A stretch of DNA of 23,857 nt from Candidatus Heimdallarchaeota archaeon (GTDB lineage: Archaea > Asgardarchaeota > Heimdallarchaeia > JABLTI01): contig JAUVZH010000003.1 in the NCBI GenBank assembly GCA_030602675.1, positions 1 to 23,857 of the forward strand, written 5' to 3'. A program made the translations under genes and the position numbers. The notes under the pieces were generated by a model. That model was not told the DNA's origin and searched no databases. It saw nothing but the letters and a program-made list of their open reading frames with translations. Shown one piece after another: positions 15,531 to 22,258 of the stretch; within the stretch, counting starts at the first letter, position 1, and every line of letters starts with the position of its first letter.

Positions 15531-15938
15531 ATGACCAAGAAAGTGTATATAATACCTTGTAGTGGAATAGGAAAAGTCTATGGAAGTATTTGTAGACAAG
15601 CAGCGTATAGAGTAGGGAATGACCTGAAACCCGGAGTAACAGCAATTGAATGTTTACCACTTATAGTTAAAGGGAAAAAAGAGGTAGTGGATGAACTCAA
15701 GAAGAACAAAGTAATAACACTGGATGGGTGCACCGCATTGTGTGCGTATTATGACGTGGTAAATGTCATCGGTGAACCAGATGCCCAGTTCTTATCAACA
15801 TCAGTAGTACAAAAAAATCGTGATTTGAAACCTGAACCGACTATTTACCCCTTAGGGGAAAACGCTAAGGAAGTGATGGAAATTTTTGCTAAAGAAATTG
15901 CTGAGAAAGTAGGTGAATTAGTAGATGGAGAAAAGTAA
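15531..15938 (+). CDS. DGC-domain putative zinc-binding protein
   Basis: A 135-aa single-domain DGC protein: IIPCSGIGKVYGSICRQAAY (C10, C21), C41 in IECLPL, and DGCTALC (D65, C67, C71). It shares its layout with the N-terminal half of the preceding fusion protein: an early Cys-Ser/Cys-Gly turn, then LDGC about 55 residues on, then a helical C-terminus. It starts 15 bp after the fusion gene and overlaps the next gene by 14 bp, which indicates tight co-expression. DGC proteins are presumed to bind zinc through these cysteines; their reaction is not known. In this ArsR-controlled operon a thiol-carrier or metalloid-binding role is plausible inference. Confidence 0.85.
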   Translation: MTKKVYIIPCSGIGKVYGSICRQAAYRVGNDLKPGVTAIECLPLIVKGKKEVVDELKKNKVITLDGCTALCAYYDVVNVIGEPDAQFLSTSVVQKNRDLKPEPTIYPLGENAKEVMEIFAKEIAEKVGELVDGEK

Positions 15939-16371
15939 ACTAATCTTAAATACCAAACCGAAAATTGGGTTAATTGCTTGTAGTGGAGAAAATTTAGTAG
16001 AAGGAACAATAACTCGAGTTGCAACAAGAATCGTAGTAGAAAAACTGCGACCACAGATAACAACTATTCTTTGCCAACCACTCTTTATGGCAGGAGATAT
16101 AAAACACAAAGGCGGAGGAAAGGAAAGGGAATTTGCTAAAATACACAAGACAATTACTGTAGAAGGCTGTGAAGAAGCATGTGGCAAAATAGCAGTTGAG
16201 AGATATAGTGCTCCAGCTGCTGCAACAATTTATATTCAAGATATTATGAAAAAATATCCTCAGTTAAAACCAGAATCCAAAGAAGAGCTCGATGAAGATG
16301 GTTTGAAACTTGCAGAGATAGTTGCAGAGGAAATAGCAACTACAATTGATGAATTATATAATTCTCAGTAG
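15925..16371 (+). CDS. divergent DGC-family protein with EGC variant motif
   Basis: A 148-aa paralogue of the two preceding DGC proteins: GLIACSGENLVEGTITRVA (C19), C50 in ILCQPLFMAGD, and VEGCEEACGKIA (C82, C86), in which Glu replaces the Asp of DGC. A Gly/Lys-rich insertion (about residues 57-67) distinguishes it. The last 50 residues are acidic helix. It overlaps the previous gene by 14 bp and is the last gene of the operon, so the three DGC domains are probably made in similar amounts and may act as one complex. No membrane segment is present. The function is unknown; the conserved cysteines suggest metal or persulfide binding. Confidence 0.8.
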   Translation: MEKSKLILNTKPKIGLIACSGENLVEGTITRVATRIVVEKLRPQITTILCQPLFMAGDIKHKGGGKEREFAKIHKTITVEGCEEACGKIAVERYSAPAAATIYIQDIMKKYPQLKPESKEELDEDGLKLAEIVAEEIATTIDELYNSQ

Positions 16372-16530
16372 TTTTAACTCAATTGTGAAACAACTTGAAA
16401 TGATGAAAATGCCATATAATCAATTTTTTCCAGCAAATTATAGAATAGTCAAAGTAATATAGGTTTTGAGAAAATATTTAGTTAGGCAATGCTAAGTTGT
16501 ACAATCAAGAAATAGAAGGGATACTCCCAT

Positions 16531-17691
16531 CTAAGTAACTATTTCTTCAATTGCTTGTTCCTTCTTGGTTTTTATCTTGTGCTTCCAGAAACCTTTCTTG
16601 TTTAACCATTTGCCAAGATAAATCAAACTAAGCATGATAGGTACTTCCCAGAAAAGACCCATGGTGGTACCAAGAGCAGCTAAAGCACTAATACCAAGAG
16701 CAGTTGCAATGGCTATTTCGAAATGACTCGAACTGCCAATGATCGTTGTAATAATCGCTTCACGGTATTGAAGTCGGAATAATTTGGTAATTAACAAATT
16801 CAAACCAACAACAATGAAAAATCCGATGAGCAGTGGTGCGGAAACTAATAGCAATTCCAATGGATAGTCAATCAGTTTATTACCATTAATAGAAAAGAGA
16901 ATGATCAATGTGCTAAGAAGAGCAACGATAGAAATTTTGCCCACAACCGGACGATATTTTGTATCAAACCATTCCTTACCTTTTGCTCTTACTAAAAGCA
17001 TTTTACTTAAAAGTCCAAGAAGTAGTGGAGCGCCAATAAAGATGGATACAGTGATGAATAACATTAATCTATCAATGCTCAAACTCCCAATTCCTATTAA
17101 TAGTGAAACAATGGGAACGTAAAGAAACATAATTGATACAGTATTAATACTCGTGTTTATCACGTTTTGTTCTAGATTACCTTTGGCAAGTGATCCCCAA
17201 ACTAAAACCATGGCAGTACAGGGACTTGAGCCTAACAAGATAACAGCAATAATTAAATCAGGGTTCCCAGGAAGAATTAGATAGGCTAAACCAGCTGCAA
17301 CTAATGGAGCTATTATCCAATTAGAAAATAATGCAATAATTATTGGTAACGGGTTTTTACCGAGTTTTTTCACTTCTTTGAATTGAAGATTCAGCATAGC
17401 TGGATACATCATGAAGAACAAGCAAATACCAATAGGTATATTGATGCCTATCCCACCTCTCCACGATTCAAACAAATTCCAATTGCTTAGTGTTTCACCA
17501 AATTGTGGTAAATAAACAGATAGGAGAATTCCAATGCCCATACATAGTGCAACCCATACTGCAAGGAGTTTCTCAAAAAAACCTAATTTGTGTTCTTCAA
17601 CAGCAACTATTGGTTTTGTTTCCTCAGCTTGCTCCTCACTGGTACTGGTAATTTCTATTACTGTATTTGTTTCTTCTATGCTATTATTCAT
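16531..17691 (-). CDS. acr3: ACR3-family arsenite efflux permease
   Basis: A 386-aa transporter of the bile acid/arsenite superfamily with about ten membrane segments. ACR3 signatures include LFFMMYPAMLNLQF, then GSSPCTAMVLVWGSLAKGN with the essential Cys (C158) in the fourth segment, then SSHFEIAIATALG and EVPIMLSLIYLGKW with the conserved Glu near the last segment. It exports As(III), and possibly Sb(III), from the cytoplasm. An acidic cytoplasmic extension of about 35 residues precedes the first segment. I prefer the ATG at 17691; the GTG at 17700 lies in GAGTGATT. It is divergent from a second ArsR gene over about 270 bp and convergent with the DGC operon. No arsenate reductase or ArsA is in the window. 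Confidence 0.95.
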   Translation of the reverse strand: MNNSIEETNTVIEITSTSEEQAEETKPIVAVEEHKLGFFEKLLAVWVALCMGIGILLSVYLPQFGETLSNWNLFESWRGGIGINIPIGICLFFMMYPAMLNLQFKEVKKLGKNPLPIIIALFSNWIIAPLVAAGLAYLILPGNPDLIIAVILLGSSPCTAMVLVWGSLAKGNLEQNVINTSINTVSIMFLYVPIVSLLIGIGSLSIDRLMLFITVSIFIGAPLLLGLLSKMLLVRAKGKEWFDTKYRPVVGKISIVALLSTLIILFSINGNKLIDYPLELLLVSAPLLIGFFIVVGLNLLITKLFRLQYREAIITTIIGSSSHFEIAIATALGISALAALGTTMGLFWEVPIMLSLIYLGKWLNKKGFWKHKIKTKKEQAIEEIVT

Positions 17692-17964
17692 TTCAATCAC
17701 TCAGAAGGATTATATCAGCAGCTTAAACAGGTTCATATATAAAAAAAAATTTATATAAAAACTTTTTTATGTGTTGTTGAAATTAATATACTAAAGAACA
17801 GAAAGAACTCAAAAACATTCTATCGCTTTTAAAACAAAAGAAGTGAAGAAAAGAACAAATTGGGAAAACAACTCACTAAAAAATTGAATAACTATTGATA
17901 AATATAATAGTAAAAGAATTTGAAGTAAAGGAAACTAAAAAAACATCATGAGGTTATGACTTTA
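17692..17964. promoter_or_regulatory. divergent acr3/arsR regulatory region
   Basis: The acr3 side has TATA-like boxes around 17735-17760 (TTTTATATAAAT on the minus strand). On the arsR side a perfect inverted repeat, ACTATT-GATAAATAT-AATAGT (17891-17911), encloses the TATA-like AAATATA. It is a likely operator for the adjacent ArsR. GAGGT at 17950-17954 precedes the ATG at 17965. Confidence 0.55.
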
Positions 17965-18357
17965 ATGTCTACAAAAAAAACAAACATAAAGACTTTATCT
18001 GCTGAGAAAGAGTCATTATTTGAATGCGGGATTATTGATAAACCTATTGAGTATTTTAAAAAAGAATTAGGATTCTTAGATGATGAGAGAGTTACAAGAT
18101 TGCTCAATTTAATATCTAATCCATATCGACTTAAAATCCTCTTTCTTCTCCTTGAACAGGATGCATTTTGTAATTGTAATTTTCAAGAAATTCTTGGCAT
18201 TCAACAAACGCTAATATCACATTATCTACGTGAGTTACGGGAAAACGATTTGATTACTTTTGAGAAGATAGGGAAATGGCACTACTATTCGTTAACAGAA
18301 GAATTCCGTCCGTTTGTTTTTAGATTAAAAAAATTCTTATTTACGATTCCCAAATAA
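17965..18357 (+). CDS. ArsR-family metalloregulator
   Basis: A winged-helix repressor of 130 aa with a 40-residue N-terminal extension that contains an extra Cys (C21 in FECGI). The core runs NLISNPYRLKILFLLLEQDAFCNCNFQEIL. The CNC pair (C69, C71) stands at the ArsR metal-site position. The recognition helix is QQTLISHYLRELREN, followed by the wing. C21 could complete a three-thiolate As(III) site with the CNC pair, which is inference. I chose ATG 17965 because GAGGT sits ten bases upstream, whereas ATG 17956 is one base from it. It is divergent from acr3, which it probably controls. It differs strongly from the other ArsR in this window, so the two likely respond to different signals or sites. 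Confidence 0.9.
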   Translation: MSTKKTNIKTLSAEKESLFECGIIDKPIEYFKKELGFLDDERVTRLLNLISNPYRLKILFLLLEQDAFCNCNFQEILGIQQTLISHYLRELRENDLITFEKIGKWHYYSLTEEFRPFVFRLKKFLFTIPK

Positions 18358-18399
18358 TATTAGCAACGGAACTATTATTTTTGATCTTGAGGAGGAATT

Positions 18400-18777
18400 T
18401 CAGTCTGTAACCGTTTCAATCTGATAGGCGAGATCACAGGGGGTTAGCATCCCTTTCTCATGGTAAGAATAAAACCACTCCAGAAGTGGCATTATGGCTT
18501 TGCGTAATGATTTTCCTTTATCTGTTAACGAGTATTCAACATGTGGAGGTATTGAGTCTTTTGAGTCCCTGTAAATGATCTCTGCTTGTACTAATTCCTT
18601 TAATCTATCAGACAAAACCTTAGAATTTATCTCTCGTAATTTTTTCTTTAGTTTACTAAATCTAATTGTTGTAGTGTTCCCTATTGCATTAACAATTAGT
18701 AAAGACCATTTTTTACTTACAATATTCATTATATTACATAATGGGCAAATCATTTTTTCTTCTTTAATCAGAATCAC
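18400..18777 (-). CDS. HxlR-family transcriptional regulator
   Basis: A winged-helix regulator of 125 aa. HxlR marks are MICPLCNIMNIVSKKWSLLIVNAI, RFSKLKKKLREINSKVLSDRLKELVQAEII, and PPHVEYSLTDKGKSLRKAIMPLLEWF. The N-terminal CPLC pair (C11, C14) may sense oxidants or electrophiles, since HxlR/HypR-type proteins use a Cys near this position. An in-frame ATG at residue 9 is an alternative start. It is divergent from the small thioredoxin-fold gene across about 100 bp containing a perfect inverted repeat, so it likely controls that gene. It is convergent with the second ArsR. Confidence 0.92.
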   Translation of the reverse strand: MILIKEEKMICPLCNIMNIVSKKWSLLIVNAIGNTTTIRFSKLKKKLREINSKVLSDRLKELVQAEIIYRDSKDSIPPHVEYSLTDKGKSLRKAIMPLLEWFYSYHEKGMLTPCDLAYQIETVTD

Positions 18778-18878
18778 TTTCCAAATGAATACTTAGTTTC
18801 CAATTAGATACCACCATTTTAAATACTTATCGAAACTTAGTTACTTTTAGTAACCATTCAGTATGGAGTCTTTTACTC
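18778..18878. promoter_or_regulatory. HxlR/thioredoxin divergent operator-promoter
   Basis: The perfect inverted repeat GTTACT-TTT-AGTAAC occupies 18840-18854. It lies about 25-30 bases past a TATA-like TTTTAAATA (18817-18825), over the predicted start of the thioredoxin transcript. ACTTAGTT also occurs twice as a direct repeat (18791 and 18835). Confidence 0.55.
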
Positions 18879-19127
18879 ATGGGTCATAAATTTGAAATAT
18901 TCACTGCGGGTTGTTCTCTTTGCCAAACAGCAGTAAGACAACTAAAAGAAGCAGTATGTGAAAAGTGTCAAGTCATTGAATATAATCTAAATCAATCAGC
19001 TGAGGCAGTTGTATTAGCAAAGAAATTCAGCATTAAAGCAGTTCCTACCATTGTTGTGGATGGGAAAATAAAGATTGAAGGCATTCCCTCCACTGAAGCA
19101 ATTAAAGAAATAATTTCAGATGTTTAG
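18879..19127 (+). CDS. small thioredoxin/glutaredoxin-like protein
   Basis: An 82-aa single-domain thioredoxin fold: FEIFTAGCSLCQTAV with active-site CSLC (C12, C15), then a second CxxC (C27, C30), then the cis-Pro loop KAVPTIVVDGK (P56) and IEGIPS. It belongs with the short archaeal glutaredoxin-like proteins of the MTH895/TM0996 kind, which often neighbour arsenic or thiol genes. It may reduce disulfides or metalloid-bound thiols. The second CxxC is unusual for an 82-residue member and could bind metal. The HxlR gene is divergent. The ATG at 18879 lacks a strong Shine-Dalgarno motif. Confidence 0.88.
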   Translation: MGHKFEIFTAGCSLCQTAVRQLKEAVCEKCQVIEYNLNQSAEAVVLAKKFSIKAVPTIVVDGKIKIEGIPSTEAIKEIISDV

Positions 19128-19322
19128 CTTCTTACGTTTCTTCATCATATTCAATTTCACATAAGCTTCTTCGAGAATCCCCACACGCCAAGGAATCAGA
19201 AGACCACGGGCGTGGGCTTCCCGAGGGTTGAAGCGTTCAGCGGTTCTCCTTGGATTTTTCTTCTCTTTTTGCTTTGAATCATTAATTAGAAGCGTCGTTT
19301 TAGTTCTTGTGCGTTCCTCCAT
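19116..19322 (-). CDS. small basic hypothetical ORF in the GC-richer island
   Basis: A 68-residue, strongly basic open frame (MEERTRTKTTLLINDSKQ... to KKRKKLNI) whose ATG follows an A-rich stretch. It uses GC-richer codons (CGC, CTC, GTG) like the neighbouring orphan gene and is divergent from the histone frame. It overlaps the end of the thioredoxin gene by 12 bp on the opposite strand. No family is recognised. It may be a genuine small gene of a mobile element, or a chance frame across an inverted-repeat-rich region. Confidence 0.35.
   Translation of the reverse strand: MEERTRTKTTLLINDSKQKEKKNPRRTAERFNPREAHARGLLIPWRVGILEEAYVKLNMMKKRKKLNI
19172..19243. repeat. GC-rich inverted-repeat cluster resembling an IS200/IS605 right end
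   Basis: Within an AT-rich genome this stretch holds nested GC-rich stems. CCACG/CGTGG is flanked by GAAG/CTTC at about 19198-19220, and CCCACACGCC pairs imperfectly with GGCGTGGG. It is preceded by GGAATCAGAAG, a string often seen near TnpB-element ends. No tnpB frame adjoins it. Confidence 0.3.
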
Positions 19323-19376
19323 TTTTTTCTGCGGTCTTTTTATGCTCTCCTCTCTATTCTCTGTTAGGTAGTGATT

Positions 19377-19654
19377 ATGACTGATTCAAAAACTCATGAC
19401 CTTCTCATTGATTAGCGAATGAGAAAGATGATCCTAAAATCCCTCTTGCTCCCTTTAAGCGGTTCATTAAAATCTATGCTGAAGGGAAATATGTCTCTGA
19501 CGAAGCATCTGAAGCTCTGCAGGATGTCTTCTACGAGTTCGCTGAGGAAGTAATAGTGGTAGCTGATACAATTGCTGACTTAATGAAGCGGAAAACCATC
19601 AAAGGAGAAATGATTCGGAAAGCTTACAACATTATTCGGAAAAAAGAGAAATAA
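19377..19654 (+). pseudogene. archaeal histone with a single-base frameshift
   Basis: From 19418 to the TAA at 19652-19654 the frame reads a complete histone fold: NEKDDPKIPLAPFKRF, then YVSDEASEALQDVFYEFAEE, then MKRKTIKGEMIRKAYN. It matches the HMf-type pattern (LPxAPxxRxIK, VSDxA, RKTIKxxDIxxA). The usual acidic Asp of the last motif is Met here. This frame has no start codon: an in-frame TGA sits at 19409-19411 and no ATG, GTG or TTG follows before the fold. An ATG at 19377, preceded by GGTAGTGATT, opens MTDSKTHDLLID then stops at 19413. Adding one T near 19410-19413 would join both into a 92-residue histone. It is therefore a recent pseudogene, a sequencing indel, or a -1 frameshifted gene. 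It converges with the orphan gene at 19661. Confidence 0.85.
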
Positions 19655-19660
19655 TGCTCT

Positions 19661-20575
19661 TTACTTGTTTTGATGACTATACACACCAAGTCGTTCTTTA
19701 AACAAGTTTAGTGCAGAATATGGTTCGATGAAACAACGTTGTAACTTAAGTGTACGACCTATTAATTTGTTTAATTGTTTGTAGGTAGCAATCGCGTTCA
19801 TTGCTTTCTCTTTGTCTCGCACGAAGGGAACGAACACAACGTAATAGCCAGTTCCTTTTCTCCCAAGATACTTTTCCATAGTCAGTAATCGTTTAATGAA
19901 AACCGATTGATCATATTGTTCACTCCCAGTATGAACTTCCTGCCACAAGTATTCTTCTTGTCCGTGGAAATTCATCCAGTAACAATTATCAGCAACATAC
20001 TGCCCACTGCCATCCCAATGAGGAACGGTATACTTTGTAGGATTAACTTTGCGTAGCACACTTGAACCTACTCCCTGTTGTAACTCTTTCGTACACATGG
20101 AAGCAAAATAATTATGAGGAGGATACTTCGCTCGGAAATTCCTTTGCAGTAATTGATATTTCTCTAAGGGATAACTGTACAGGTATTTCTGCTTTGCTTG
20201 CCGTGCTGGAACGGGGTACGCTCGAAGCAAACCCTTTCTGAATAACCACAAACCATACTTCCGAACGCCTACGCGATATTCTTTGTTGGCATAACTACGA
20301 TTGCTTGAATACTCCTTTTCTTTCACTAAGTGCTTAGCAAAGCTTTGGACACTAATGTCTTTCAGTAACCAGTCCCACAACTCCTTGATTTTGGTAGCTA
20401 TTTGCTCAGCGGAAACGAGGGTGTAATAATCTTGGACCTTGAAGGTTTGTAACCAGAGAACCAAGTCTTGCTCCTCAGTCGAGAGAAAACGTTTGGGATA
20501 CACCTCGAAGTTTGGATAACTATGAGTGAGACTATCAGCCCAACGACTCTGAGTGGAAAGAACAGTTGTAGACAT
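19661..20575 (-). CDS. orphan hypothetical protein, 304 aa
   Basis: I do not recognise this family. The ATG at 20575 has a GGTGA motif nine bases upstream (20584-20588); the GTG at 20602 would add nine residues. The product is soluble and unusually rich in Tyr, Trp, Gln and Leu, with basic stretches. Notable parts are LVLWLQTFKVQDYYTLV, YANKEYRVGVRKYGLWLF, a central HWDGSGQYVADNCYWMNFHG, and a C-terminal GYYVVFVPFVRDKEKA. Codon choice (CGA, CTC, CTT, GTG, ACG) and base content differ from the flanking chromosome, suggesting transfer from a virus or plasmid. It converges on the histone frame. No nuclease, integrase or replication motif could be made out. Confidence 0.7.
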   Translation of the reverse strand: MSTTVLSTQSRWADSLTHSYPNFEVYPKRFLSTEEQDLVLWLQTFKVQDYYTLVSAEQIATKIKELWDWLLKDISVQSFAKHLVKEKEYSSNRSYANKEYRVGVRKYGLWLFRKGLLRAYPVPARQAKQKYLYSYPLEKYQLLQRNFRAKYPPHNYFASMCTKELQQGVGSSVLRKVNPTKYTVPHWDGSGQYVADNCYWMNFHGQEEYLWQEVHTGSEQYDQSVFIKRLLTMEKYLGRKGTGYYVVFVPFVRDKEKAMNAIATYKQLNKLIGRTLKLQRCFIEPYSALNLFKERLGVYSHQNK

Positions 20576-20602
20576 ACAAGAATTCACCAAACAATAATTC
20601 AC

Positions 20603-20818
20603 AAGGAACTATAAAAGAAACAAGAAACTACGCAACCAGAAAGGAAAACTGAACAACGAAGGAAAAAAAGAGTGAGTAACGAGAACAAAAAGCCGTTGAA
20701 AACTAAGCGAAAAAAGACCAAAAAGAACGAAAAACAACCGAAAAAAAAGAAAGCAACCAGCGGTTGAGAACTCTAATGGAAAAAAACAACAGTTGAAGAA
20801 CCAAACAAGGAAGAAACC
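20603..20818. other. purine-rich non-coding stretch beside the truncated vWA copy
   Basis: I find no supportable gene here. The plus strand is dominated by A and G with many short GAAAAAA and AACCG/AACGA variants. It includes an inverted repeat CAACC-AGC-GGTTG at 20754-20766. It separates the orphan gene from the truncated vWA fragment and may contain an element boundary. The promoter of the orphan gene (CTTTTATAG on the minus strand near 20610) lies at its left edge. Confidence 0.4.
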
Positions 20819-21058
20819 CTAAGAGAACCCACAGAATTGGCAGTTGAAAAATGTGCCAACTTTTGAATCAGTTTCAATATGTTTTACATTAGTTATGATT
20901 GCTCCACAGTTAGAGCAAACAATTGGTTTCCCCTTGATTTCGGGTTTAGCTTCATCTAATTCATTAAATGATATTTCCCCAACAAGAGGAATGTCTTCTA
21001 AGAGTTTCTCTGAAGCGGGTATTTTATCGCCCGTAAAGAATTTCATTCCTTTAACCAT
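20819..21058 (-). pseudogene. truncated N-terminal copy of the zinc-ribbon/vWA protein
   Basis: This frame repeats the first 78 residues of the 525-aa vWA protein at 9653-11230, about three quarters identical by eye. The leader TGDKIPASEKLLEDIPLVGE is kept without change, followed by the four zinc-ribbon cysteines (CSNC...CQFC). Homology stops after Cys-Gly and the frame ends two residues later, so the vWA, beta and tail regions are gone. The ATG at 21058 corresponds to the paralogue's start; a GTG at 21067 lies in the CAGTGATT ribosome-binding stretch. A TATA-like CTTTATATATATG lies upstream near 21091-21103, so it may still be expressed as a small zinc-ribbon protein. The break point near 20829 abuts the foreign-looking region. 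Confidence 0.85.
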
Positions 21059-21160
21059 TGTAATCACTGTCTCAACAAACTCATATTCATATATATAAAG
21101 ACATGTTTTTGCTAAAATTGTCGGTAGAAAGCGATCTTCAAATCAAAAAAAAGTAAAATT

Positions 21161-22222
21161 TTATGAGGGCTTAATTTCACCCAGCATTCTTAGCAATCTA
21201 TGAACTACCTGCTTAAGTTTAGCATTTTTCTCATAATCTGATAAATTATCATCACTTGAATACTCAATTAACTCGTTAAAAGCACCCTTCATAAATTTAC
21301 GAGAAGCAATTGAACCAGAAATATTCAGAAGTCTTGATCGTAAAGTTTGGATAAGTTCGTAAGTTTTAAGAGAAAGAATACCTTGATCTCGTTTTAGTGC
21401 GTATAGCTCTTTACCAGTATCAAAACTTATCTTTTCTTGTTCTGCTAGATTTCTTTCTATTTCTGTTAATTCAGTATCAAGTATATCTCTTGTGAATTTA
21501 CTTGGGATTTTTCCCATGAAAATGTTGTAATCCTTTGCTAAGGATTTTAATTTTTGGTGTTGTTTTCCACTAACTGAAAAATACAACATTATTCTAGGAG
21601 AGCTTTTTATAGTATCAAAAGCATCAATTGGTTCAGCATCTAGTACAGGATCATCATCGGGGATAAATCCACCCTTTAGCTTGTGATCTTCCTCCTCCTG
21701 TTCACGTTGCATTAAGAACCTAGTCCGATAATAGTCTAAATCTTCTTCCCATCTTTCGGTTTCAAGAAATTGAATTCCATTTAAAAAGTGTTGAACTTGT
21801 TCTTGAAGTGGTTCAGTAGAAGGTCTTTTTAGTTCCTCTTGAAAACTCAGAAATTTAAGGGCTAGGTTTTTTCTCTCCTCTATAAGTAAATCAAGCTTCT
21901 CTCTAAGAAAACTCAATGCAGTACCAGATGTTCCATCAGCTTCCCGTAAGCTATAAACTACTTTTTTTGTTTCGTTAAGTTGTCTTTCTCTTTTGTTAGT
22001 AGTTTTTAATTCTTCAAGCAATTTTAATCTAACAGGAGTTTCATCAATTTTAGCTGTCAAATAACTTACAAGTTTTTTGAATTGATCATCTTCAAGTTGA
22101 ATTGAATCAGATAAATTAGTTTGAGTTATTGATAGAAGATTCAAAAGGGCATCTGTTGCAAACAATCTGATTTGATGTTGACCTTTGTCAGATGATTTCT
22201 TTTTTTGAGAACGTTTAAACAA
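21161..22222 (-). CDS. coiled-coil-rich hypothetical protein, 353 aa
   Basis: I do not recognise this family. The product is soluble and mostly helical, with a basic N-terminus (FKRSQKKKSSDKG) and heptad-like stretches at about residues 40-160 and 255-300. An acidic low-complexity linker (EQEEEDHK...DDDPVLDAEPIDAFD, about 170-203) splits it in two. A more globular part with KSSPRIMLYFSVSGKQHQKLKSLAKDYN follows. The TTG start at 22222 is supported by GGTGCATC seven bases upstream; no ATG is nearby. It begins 36 bp after the amino acid permease on the same strand and is probably co-transcribed. A structural or scaffold role is only a guess. Confidence 0.75.
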   Translation of the reverse strand: MFKRSQKKKSSDKGQHQIRLFATDALLNLLSITQTNLSDSIQLEDDQFKKLVSYLTAKIDETPVRLKLLEELKTTNKRERQLNETKKVVYSLREADGTSGTALSFLREKLDLLIEERKNLALKFLSFQEELKRPSTEPLQEQVQHFLNGIQFLETERWEEDLDYYRTRFLMQREQEEEDHKLKGGFIPDDDPVLDAEPIDAFDTIKSSPRIMLYFSVSGKQHQKLKSLAKDYNIFMGKIPSKFTRDILDTELTEIERNLAEQEKISFDTGKELYALKRDQGILSLKTYELIQTLRSRLLNISGSIASRKFMKGAFNELIEYSSDDNLSDYEKNAKLKQVVHRLLRMLGEIKPS

Positions 22223-22258
22223 CTAGATGCACCAAGTTAATTTGTTTATAATATAGGC

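Noticed and set aside
19116..19180. KKRKK ending of the small minus-strand ORF as the lost C-terminus of the truncated vWA paralogue
   Set aside because: Only a short basic run is shared; the residues before it do not align with the vWA tail, so the match is likely chance.
19198..19220. GC-rich stem as a tRNA
   Set aside because: No acceptor, anticodon or T-loop arrangement could be built around it.
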